A DNA stretch of 6,804 nt from Bacteroidota bacterium (GTDB lineage: Bacteria; Bacteroidota; Bacteroidia; Chitinophagales; Saprospiraceae). The stretch spans positions 1 to 6,804 of the forward strand of contig QQUB01000288.1 of NCBI GenBank assembly GCA_008501835.1, given 5' to 3'. The notes beneath the pieces were generated by a model. It was not told the origin of the DNA, did no database searches, and worked only from the letters and a program-made list of their open reading frames with translations. Shown one piece after another: positions 1-5,684 of the stretch. Made by a program: the position numbers and the translations under genes. Position 1 is the first letter of the stretch; each line of letters starts with the position of its first letter.

Positions 1-511
1 TCAGCCACACCCCATTCTGGGATCGGTAAAACTCAAACCCCAGGACATGCATCTCCTTGGCCTTGACCTTGGGCACAACCACCTTCCCATGTCGCTGTCC
101 AACTTTAATCGCCGTATCCAAATCAGGAGAGAGGTGTACATGATGACGGTTGCGCTTTTGGAGACCTTCCTTGAAAATGGAATCCAGGTTCCGCTTGGCA
201 GTTCCATGATACAGGATTTCAGGAGGCACCTCAGGAGTGTACCCCAGGTCGATCCGGATGGAATGTCCCTGACTTGCACGGATCATCTTGCCATCTTCAC
301 TGAAAGCGAAACGTTTTTTATCATTGGTGTCCACTACTTCTTCCAGGTATTCCCGGGTAATGGGCGTACCTTTTTCCTTAAAGGCAGCGAGTAAATCCGA
401 TACCTTACACCATCCTTGCGCATCCAGCGACAACCCGAAAGCATCCGGGTTGTGCCGAAGTACGTAGGACATCTGTTTGCTTATTTTTCTGATATTATTT
501 TTCATTTTCAT
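1..511 (-). CDS. kptA: RNA 2'-phosphotransferase (Tpt1/KptA family), C-terminus cut by window edge
   Basis: Reading the minus strand from the ATG at 511 gives 170 uninterrupted residues up to the window edge. Family members are about 180 residues, so roughly ten are missing. Tpt1/KptA enzymes move an internal RNA 2'-phosphate onto NAD+, giving ADP-ribose 1'',2''-cyclic phosphate and nicotinamide. Seen in the sequence: SYVLRH (residues 15-20), DKKRF (64-68), RASQGHS (78-84), YHGT (101-104), RHHVHLS (122-128), RHGK (140-143) and NGVWL (166-170). By recalled alignment with E. coli KptA, the catalytic tetrad would be R19, H20, R67 and R122, all present. A second in-frame ATG at 505 is an equally possible start; neither has a clear ribosome binding site. 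The gene lies 55 bp downstream of the PcfJ-like gene on the same strand, and its leader holds a CACAAAG-type repeat. The family assignment is firm. The natural substrate in bacteria without 2'-phosphate tRNA splicing is not known. Confidence 0.95.
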   Translation of the reverse strand, partial: MKMKNNIRKISKQMSYVLRHNPDAFGLSLDAQGWCKVSDLLAAFKEKGTPITREYLEEVVDTNDKKRFAFSEDGKMIRASQGHSIRIDLGYTPEVPPEILYHGTAKRNLDSIFKEGLQKRNRHHVHLSPDLDTAIKVGQRHGKVVVPKVKAKEMHVLGFEFYRSQNGVWL

Positions 512-516
512 TGTAT

Positions 517-545
517 TTAACACATAGACACAAAGCGCACAAAGG
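517..545. repeat. Short degenerate CACAAAG-type repeat array between PcfJ-like gene and kptA
   Basis: The plus strand reads TTTAA followed by ACACATAG, ACACAAAG, CG and CACAAAGG, that is three related units at about 8-10 nt spacing. It fills about half of the 55-bp gap between the PcfJ-like stop and the kptA start, so it would be transcribed into the kptA leader in the minus sense. It shares the TTTAAC opening and unit spacing with one arm of the larger inverted repeat at 5432-5539, where the core is CGCAAAG instead of CACAAAG. Only one arm is visible here, because no matching complementary arm is found in the gap. Function is unknown; similar short-unit intergenic repeats are common in some Bacteroidota genomes. 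Confidence 0.55.
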
Positions 546-566
546 ATTAGATGATTATTTCAAATA

Positions 567-1943
567 TCATACTACTTCCTTATAATTGTATTCAATTCCT
601 TCCTGCCTGGTCCATTCCAAAACAGTTTCTTTTACACGTCTGAGCGGCTCCATGTTACATTTGCCCCGGAATTCCTCCACCGCATTTTCACTGGTTACCG
701 AAATGGTAGCCAAACGCTTTTTGGTTTCAGTTTCCTCTGTAATTTCCCATACAGACCAGATGCTGAATTTTCCCTCGATACACTCATGCAGGTATTCATC
801 TGCAACACAGTGACTCATCGCTTCTCCTTCTTCCAGGATTGCCGTCGGGCGTTTTAATTGCTCAATCCGGTAATCACCCAATTCAAAGTCGTTCTTTTCT
901 GATAAAATCATCGGACTTTCCAGAACGCTGCTTTTTTGGTAATCAAGCCATTTTTCCCACTTCTCCACCTTACGCATGACTGACTTGAGTGTCCTTTTGC
1001 TGAAAGAGAACCCTGGAAACATTGGTTCGATCTCCTTACCCAAAATCCAGGCATTGCAAAAGTTTTGGTTGTCATAAAAATCGGTAATACGCTTCATGAC
1101 ATCCAATGAAATGTTTTCCTGTCTTGCCAGAAAACGGAAAAGGGCTTCCGATTGCAGGATTTGTCCTCTTGACCAGTTTTTAATGAGTACGTAAACATGG
1201 TCGGTTGGGACTCCCCAGGAGGCAACTGCAGCCCATCTGATTCCAAGGTCCGGAAAGGTGATCTTTTTAGGCAAATTTTGGAAATGATAATTCATCATTC
1301 CGGTATACTTGAAAGTATCTCCATAATTGTGCAAACCTCCACCTTTGGCGAAGTGATATACCAGGTCCAAATAGTAATACTTGCATACCCATTCCCCTTT
1401 TTCTTCATCATAAGCACTCATTGAATGTGTGCCGTCATAGTAAAAAGTCCTTTTGAGGCAATAAGGCATCTGATCCGGATACCTGACACAGGCATGTTCA
1501 AAAAAACTCCAGCATAACCTGTATGGATCAGTGGTATTGGGAGCTTTCCATTCAGAAAGCGGACGTACGATCTCACAGGTATGAATGATATTCTGAATAA
1601 CCCTGAATAGTTTGTAATCGATGATTTTCCTCATGCCTTTGTTGGCAAGGACTTCCCGGATAATTTCCCTTTTGGATACATCGGTATAAAGGTCCTGTTT
1701 TTTCCCGGAAGGTAATTCCATGAACTTTTTGATCGCCTCACAAAGAATGGCAATTGGTTTTTTCCTCAAAGGAAGAGGAACCGCATTAAACTGGTATTCC
1801 ACAGCTTCCAGTTGGTGAGCTACGGTAGGGGTTAACTTAACTTTTTTGGCCTTTTGTTTCTGCTCGGCCAAAAGCTTGCGGAAAAGGGCTTCTCTTTCCA
1901 TACGTGCCTTCTCCAAACGCAATCGCTTGATTCGATTGGCCAT
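567..1943 (-). CDS. PcfJ domain-containing protein
   Basis: A 458-residue protein with a PcfJ-like C-terminal domain. The family is named after PcfJ of the Enterococcus conjugative plasmid pCF10, has no known biochemical function, and is recognised by a conserved HCV motif. Here that motif is at residues 378-380, inside EGEAMSHCVADEY, followed by a G-x-x-x-I-W-S strand (391-397), RLATISV (410-416), and RGKCN (426-430) ahead of a C-terminal helix. Residues 1-40 are very basic and probably helical. Residues about 110-300 are rich in aromatics and include HFAKGGGLHNYGD (197-209); I do not recognise a domain there. No signal peptide or membrane helix is seen, so it should be cytoplasmic. The start is supported by AAAAGGAG eight bases before the ATG. 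kptA follows on the same strand and may be co-transcribed. No conjugation genes are visible nearby, so a conjugative role is not supported. Confidence 0.8.
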   Translation of the reverse strand: MANRIKRLRLEKARMEREALFRKLLAEQKQKAKKVKLTPTVAHQLEAVEYQFNAVPLPLRKKPIAILCEAIKKFMELPSGKKQDLYTDVSKREIIREVLANKGMRKIIDYKLFRVIQNIIHTCEIVRPLSEWKAPNTTDPYRLCWSFFEHACVRYPDQMPYCLKRTFYYDGTHSMSAYDEEKGEWVCKYYYLDLVYHFAKGGGLHNYGDTFKYTGMMNYHFQNLPKKITFPDLGIRWAAVASWGVPTDHVYVLIKNWSRGQILQSEALFRFLARQENISLDVMKRITDFYDNQNFCNAWILGKEIEPMFPGFSFSKRTLKSVMRKVEKWEKWLDYQKSSVLESPMILSEKNDFELGDYRIEQLKRPTAILEEGEAMSHCVADEYLHECIEGKFSIWSVWEITEETETKKRLATISVTSENAVEEFRGKCNMEPLRRVKETVLEWTRQEGIEYNYKEVV

Positions 1944-2193
1944 GATAAATACTCCTTTTGTTTATTGTTCCGAATAAAGGTTGAGCGTCCGTGCAGGACG
2001 AATCGTGGCATTTGCCAGGTATGGTTGGAGACACACATAATGATTGATATTTTGTAGGCCCTATGACAGATTAAAAGGGAAAGTTTTAATGTTTCCTTAA
2101 AATCAAAAGCTGCCGGACCGGATTAATGAATTGTTTTTATCTTGGCATCCAAAACCAGGTTTCGCTTAAGAAAGTTCCTGATGTTTAAAGAAA
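1944..2193. promoter_or_regulatory. Divergent intergenic region between PcfJ-like gene and WG-repeat operon
   Basis: This 250-bp stretch must carry the promoters of both divergent units. No convincing gene is seen in it. For the plus strand, TATCTTGG at 2138-2145 is one mismatch from the Bacteroidota -7 consensus TAnnTTTG, but no TTG lies at the expected -33 distance. A second weak candidate is TTG at 2025-2027 followed 20 bases later by TATTTTG at 2048-2054. A short perfect hairpin, CGTCC/GGACG with a 5-nt loop, lies at 1986-2000. A further weak inverted pair, GGAAA and TTTCC, surrounds an AT-rich stretch near 2080-2100. None is strong enough to name as a promoter or operator. Confidence 0.4.
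1952..1959 (-). promoter_or_regulatory. Shine-Dalgarno site of the PcfJ-like gene
   Basis: The minus strand reads AAAAGGAG, then eight bases, then the ATG at 1943. It is the only strong Shine-Dalgarno sequence seen ahead of a gene in this window, and it fixes the start of the PcfJ-like reading frame. In a lineage that mostly does without such sites, it may indicate comparatively efficient initiation. Confidence 0.7.
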
Positions 2194-3339
2194 ATGACTA
2201 CTATGAAGAAATTTTGTTTGTTACTGTTAATTGTCTTGGGCCTCACTCCAATAATTGCTCAGGAAGCTTTACCACCGGTTTTTCCGTATGCTGAAAACGG
2301 AAAATGGGGAGCTATTGATAAAGAAGGCGAAATACTGATCAAGCCTAAACATAACGCTCTTTCCCTCTTTACCCGGGCAGATCAGCCCAATGCGCTGGCT
2401 ACGGTAACCAATGAAGAAGGTTTAATGGGAGCTGTCGATAGAAAAGGTAAGCTCAAAGCAAAAATCAAGTATAAATATGTGGACCTGAATGGAAAAGGAG
2501 ATTATCTTATCGTTACCAATCAAGACAATCTTTACGGTTTGGTGAAAACCAAAAACAAAAAAGAAATTCTCAAAACAGAATACAAATCCATTCGCCGTTT
2601 CCGCGGAGCCAAACTGGGCGTTTCGATTATCCGAAAAGGAGATAAATACGGCGCCATCAATGAAAATGGAAAACTCATCGCTGAACCGATTTACAGAAGG
2701 GCAGAACTAAAAGATGCTTACAAGGATTATCCCGATGTCAAATTGACCAGAGAAGATGGTTCAGCTTTTGTGATGGATTGCTGGGGGGATCCGGTTAAAA
2801 AAACAGCCAGGGGAGGAATGGTCGATGATCTAATATTTGAGGATCAGATGATTGAAGAAGCACCAGAATCTCCGCCGCCACCGAAGTCTGCCACCAGAAT
2901 GGTTGAAATGGATGGACAAAAAGCACTTGAATTTACGACCACCTACAACCGTAAGACCACTCCGGAGAAAGACACGATCATTGGCATAGATCAGGTGGTC
3001 AAAGTTTTCCATCGATATAAATCCGGAGTTGGATATTGCGTAGATTTCGTAATCGCCAAAAAAGGAGATCTTACAGGGATCGTCAACTATCAAAACGAGG
3101 TGCTGACCCCCTTTGAATATAACAGCATCCGGCAAAGAGGAGGACGCAATTATTTTGAACTCAAAAAGGGAGAGAAAAAGGGAGCTGCTTCCAGAAAAGG
3201 GGAACTGATATTTGATGCCAGGTTTGATACGATGAAGCTGCACTCCAACTATACGGTTTTCAATGTAAAAATTGGCAACTATGAAGGTTATGTAGATCGT
3301 GAGGGTCATATTTACCTACCTGAGAAAGCACTCAAATAA
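2194..3339 (+). CDS. Secreted WG-repeat protein
   Basis: The 381-residue product starts with a typical signal peptide: Lys-Lys at 5-6, a hydrophobic core from about 8 to 21, and likely cleavage near IAQ (21-23). It should leave the cytoplasm for the periplasm or cell surface. The mature part has seven WG-type repeats, in which an aromatic or small residue plus Gly begins a strand pair ending in I-x-P. They begin at about residues 37 (GKWGAIDKEG), 76, 112, 150, 291, 326 and 361. Four lie before and three after a roughly 120-residue spacer that contains the proline run PESPPPP (224-230). WG repeats have no established enzymatic role and probably form a binding scaffold. ATG at 2203 is an alternative start, giving MKKF; no Shine-Dalgarno site decides between them. 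The next gene starts 6 nt after the stop, so the two form an operon. Confidence 0.85.
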   Translation: MTTMKKFCLLLLIVLGLTPIIAQEALPPVFPYAENGKWGAIDKEGEILIKPKHNALSLFTRADQPNALATVTNEEGLMGAVDRKGKLKAKIKYKYVDLNGKGDYLIVTNQDNLYGLVKTKNKKEILKTEYKSIRRFRGAKLGVSIIRKGDKYGAINENGKLIAEPIYRRAELKDAYKDYPDVKLTREDGSAFVMDCWGDPVKKTARGGMVDDLIFEDQMIEEAPESPPPPKSATRMVEMDGQKALEFTTTYNRKTTPEKDTIIGIDQVVKVFHRYKSGVGYCVDFVIAKKGDLTGIVNYQNEVLTPFEYNSIRQRGGRNYFELKKGEKKGAASRKGELIFDARFDTMKLHSNYTVFNVKIGNYEGYVDREGHIYLPEKALK

Positions 3340-3345
3340 AATATC

Positions 3346-5034
3346 ATGCGATCAGTATTCCGCTTAATTTGTATCCCTTTCATGCTGATAGGGCAGTTGA
3401 TCTATGCTCAAAATCACTTCATCGTTTTTGAAGGTTCAAATCCGCGAACCTACATCATTATCAATGAAAAAGGGGAAGAAGTTGCTCAATTGCCGGACGG
3501 ATGGAAAGGCCAAAACAATGTGGCTGATATTGGTTTTTTTGATGAAGGTTATCACATAGTTTATAAAATGGTAGACAACAAACGGGTTTACCGGCTTATG
3601 GATACGGTGGGACAGATCATAGAACCTGAAATCCCCATAGATTATTACACAAAAATGAGTGACGGGCTGATTGCTGTTAAAACAGGTGGCAAAGCCGGAT
3701 ATATGAATGCTTCTGGGGAAGTCGTTATTCCCCTTCAGTTTCAGTTTGCTTATGATTTTCATGAAGGATTGGCCAGAGTTAAGGTAAATAGCAAGTTTGG
3801 ATTAATCGATAAACAAGGGAATTATGTCCTGCCACCTGAATTCAGGGACGTGGCCAATATCAGTGAAGGGGTGATCTTTGCAGCAAAGAATGCCGAGGAA
3901 TTTGCTTTTTATGATAGCGATGGGAATCAGGTAATTCCGGAAACGGAGGGATATAGTAACCCTCATTGTTATTCTTGTGGGAGGGTGTTCAAAGGTGGGT
4001 TGTATCGGGTCAGGGAAAAAGAAGGAGATTATTTATTCGGATATATCAACAAAAATGGAGAAGTGGTCATTGAACCCCGGTTTAATGCAGCTTTTGATTT
4101 TATCAATGGCATCACACTGGTTAAAGAAGGTGAAATGTTCGGATATATCGACACTACAGGAGCATACGTTATTCCACCAAAATATCAACATGCTCAGCAG
4201 TTTTATATCAACAGCACCTGGGTTCGCGAAAGCAAAGGGGAACCCTATGGTATGATTGATCGAGAAGGGAATTATTTAATCGAACCTCGGTTTAAAAGCA
4301 TCCCATATCGAAGGCATGACCTTTGGATGGCATCTGTAGTTGACAATGAACCTGCTTCAACTGACGGACCAATTGTTATTGGTAATTACGATGTGAGTAA
4401 AATTGCTACGAGGGTTTTATATAATGACCAGGGTAAGGAGGTGTTTTCGGTAAAGAATTGTACAAATCTGCGACCCTTAACTGAAGATCTTTTTGTTGTT
4501 GAATGGATTAAGAATCGGGGCAGTGTTGCTTATTCAATCATCAATACAAAAGGGGAAATTATCTGGCAATCAAATCCGCAGTATTTTTATCCGATAGGCG
4601 TAAATGTGATTGGTTATTACGAACCTGAAGAAATAGTTCAAATGGATCTGAGCCGGAGAAAAAGGTTTGATCTGGATAAAATGAATTTGCCCGTTTTTGC
4701 TTCTGAGTTATGGACATTCACCAATCTTAAATCGCTCAAGCTCAACGGTCATTTTGTGGTGAATTTACCTAAAGAGATCGGTCGTTTGAAAAACCTGGAA
4801 TCACTCGACCTGACCGATACTCATCTGGAAAAACTGCCTGCTGAGCTTTTTGAGTTAAAACAATTGAAAAAACTTAAACTGGATTATAATTTCAATTTAA
4901 AAGAATTACCCAGAAAGTTTTTCAAGCATATGCAGCACCTCGAAGAATTGAGTATTGTTCGATGCGGGTTTTCTCCTGATCAGGTTTATGAGATAAGAAA
5001 GAAAATGGAACACACTCGCGTTATTTATAAGTGA
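3346..5034 (+). CDS. Secreted WG-repeat protein with C-terminal leucine-rich repeats
   Basis: A 562-residue product with a signal peptide (Arg at 2 and 6, hydrophobic to about 20, ending in YAQ at 20-22). Clear WG-type repeats begin near residues 115 (GKAGYMNASGEVVIP), 149 (SKFGLIDKQGNYVLP), 229 (YLFGYINKNGEVVIEP), 264 (MFGYIDTTGAYVIPP) and 299 (EPYGMIDREGNYLIEP). A more degenerate region covers about 340-430. The C-terminal part, from about 432 to 552, holds four leucine-rich repeats aligned on leucines 461, 484, 507 and 532, of the NL-x-x-L-x-L...LP type (NLPKEIG, KLPAELF, ELPRKFF). Both modules are known for protein or ligand binding, so a surface or periplasmic recognition role is inferred. 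It follows the first WG gene after only 6 nt, and its TGA shares one base with the ATG of the zinc-ribbon gene. Confidence 0.85.
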   Translation: MRSVFRLICIPFMLIGQLIYAQNHFIVFEGSNPRTYIIINEKGEEVAQLPDGWKGQNNVADIGFFDEGYHIVYKMVDNKRVYRLMDTVGQIIEPEIPIDYYTKMSDGLIAVKTGGKAGYMNASGEVVIPLQFQFAYDFHEGLARVKVNSKFGLIDKQGNYVLPPEFRDVANISEGVIFAAKNAEEFAFYDSDGNQVIPETEGYSNPHCYSCGRVFKGGLYRVREKEGDYLFGYINKNGEVVIEPRFNAAFDFINGITLVKEGEMFGYIDTTGAYVIPPKYQHAQQFYINSTWVRESKGEPYGMIDREGNYLIEPRFKSIPYRRHDLWMASVVDNEPASTDGPIVIGNYDVSKIATRVLYNDQGKEVFSVKNCTNLRPLTEDLFVVEWIKNRGSVAYSIINTKGEIIWQSNPQYFYPIGVNVIGYYEPEEIVQMDLSRRKRFDLDKMNLPVFASELWTFTNLKSLKLNGHFVVNLPKEIGRLKNLESLDLTDTHLEKLPAELFELKQLKKLKLDYNFNLKELPRKFFKHMQHLEELSIVRCGFSPDQVYEIRKKMEHTRVIYK

Positions 5035-5357
5035 TGGGCAAAAAGTTTAAAAAATCAAAGGGTTTCAGCGGTAATGACAAGGTCTACGATATTTCCTGTG
5101 GCAAATGCGGACACAAGGTCTTTACTTATTTGAAGTTGGGAAAGGGAGGCATCTTGCGTTGTTATCTCAGCCGCATCCTGGAACCTCCCGAACTGGAAAA
5201 ACTTCAATACGATCCATCCATCACCAAACCGGGAGACCTGCCAAACCTCGAATGCCCTGATTGCGGCGAGGTGCTGGGTGTTCCTATCAAAAGAAATGAC
5301 GGCCGTCTGGCTTTCCGTATGCGGCAGGGTTATTTTCATCGAAAGAAAAAATCATAG
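5034..5357 (+). CDS. Small zinc-ribbon protein of unknown function
   Basis: From the ATG at 5034 the product is 107 residues. It has two CxxC knuckles, CGKC (22-25) and CPDC (74-77), each followed by Gly, about 50 residues apart, which fits a four-cysteine zinc ribbon. A fifth cysteine at 43 (ILRCYL) lies between them. Both ends are strongly basic (GKKFKKSKG at the start, HRKKKS at the end), suggesting nucleic-acid or ribosome contact, but that is inference. No signal peptide is present, unlike the two upstream products, so it should stay in the cytoplasm. A GTG at 5031 would add one residue; ATG is preferred because it forms the TGATG overlap with the upstream stop, implying translational coupling. 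I do not recognise a named family. Confidence 0.8.
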   Translation: MGKKFKKSKGFSGNDKVYDISCGKCGHKVFTYLKLGKGGILRCYLSRILEPPELEKLQYDPSITKPGDLPNLECPDCGEVLGVPIKRNDGRLAFRMRQGYFHRKKKS

Positions 5358-5400
5358 GTTGATAGAAAATCCCTTAAACTTCTACATTCGATATTCATTA

Positions 5401-5424
5401 TTCTGCTGTTCTGCTGTTCTGTTG
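5401..5424. repeat. Three-copy 8-nt tandem repeat
   Basis: TTCTGCTG occurs twice in succession, followed by TTCTGTTG with one substitution, making 24 bases just ahead of the inverted repeat. It is not a multiple of three in unit length and lies outside any gene. Such a short array may simply reflect replication slippage. Confidence 0.75.
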
Positions 5425-5431
5425 CGTTTTG

Positions 5432-5539
5432 TTTAACCGCAAGGCACGCAAAGATCACGCAAGGGGCGCAACGTAATTGTTCTATTAGCAAATTAATTTT
5501 TGCGTCCTTTGCGCTTCCATTGCGCCCCTTGCGGTTAAA
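5432..5539. repeat. Imperfect inverted repeat built of CGCAAAG-like units
   Basis: Left arm 5432-5471 and the reverse complement of right arm 5500-5539 match at about 31 of 40 positions by hand alignment. The outer 13 bases (TTTAACCGCAAGG) are perfect. The arms enclose a 28-nt AT-rich loop. Each arm is itself a run of degenerate units with a CGCAA(A)G core every 9-11 bases, so the outer ends pair best while units in the middle drift. Transcribed RNA could fold into a long hairpin. There is no T run after either arm, so it is not a standard intrinsic terminator. No transposase or target-site duplication was seen. The unit resembles the CACAAAG array at 517-545. Confidence 0.8.
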
Positions 5540-5684
5540 AAATACACTAATAGCTATCCTATTTCATTCATGCATTTATCCCCAAAAACCCTTAAATTAC
5601 CTATTCTAAAAGCAGTAATTCCGGCTTCATTTTTTTCCAGTACCTAATAGTCGACACCCAGAGACTTGGACTAAAATTCCGGTT

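Larger units (their letters stand above)
5358..5684. other. 327-bp gene-free region with repeats
   Basis: This interval separates the WG operon from the transpeptidase gene. It contains three 8-nt tandem units at 5401-5424 and the long inverted repeat at 5432-5539. The remaining 145 bases before the transpeptidase are AT-rich. They should contain its promoter, but no sequence close to TAnnTTTG with a spaced TTG was found. No intrinsic terminator with a T run follows the zinc-ribbon gene. Only very short open frames exist here, and none looks coding. Confidence 0.5.

Noticed and set aside
1..279. Minus-strand 92-residue open frame at the window start
   Set aside because: It overlaps kptA in another frame, and its sequence lacks any family motif, whereas the kptA frame has every Tpt1 signature.
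47..394. Plus-strand 115-residue open frame
   Set aside because: It is antisense to kptA and is explained by the coding bias of that gene.
567..1943. Conjugative plasmid or mobile element, suggested by the PcfJ name
   Set aside because: No relaxase, type IV secretion, integrase or transposase gene is visible, and PcfJ-domain proteins also occur outside conjugation loci.
1832..2057. Three small open frames across the start of the PcfJ-like gene, on both strands
   Set aside because: They overlap the well-supported PcfJ start with its Shine-Dalgarno site and show no recognisable composition or motif.
2830..3309. Minus-strand 159-residue open frame with hydrophobic stretches
   Set aside because: It is fully antisense to the WG-repeat gene, whose repeats and signal peptide are clear; the hydrophobicity is a by-product of the opposite strand.
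5055..5339. Minus-strand 94-residue open frame
   Set aside because: It is antisense to the zinc-ribbon gene, which has CxxC pairs and a coupled start.
5432..5539. Intrinsic transcription terminator for the WG operon
   Set aside because: The stem is long and imperfect, the loop is 28 nt, and no T run follows it on either strand.
5432..5539. CRISPR array
   Set aside because: Units are 9-11 nt and degenerate with no spacers of uniform length, and no cas gene is present.
5570..5647. A 25-codon open frame upstream of the transpeptidase
   Set aside because: It is very short, has no ribosome binding site or recognisable composition, and such frames are expected by chance in 300 AT-rich bases.
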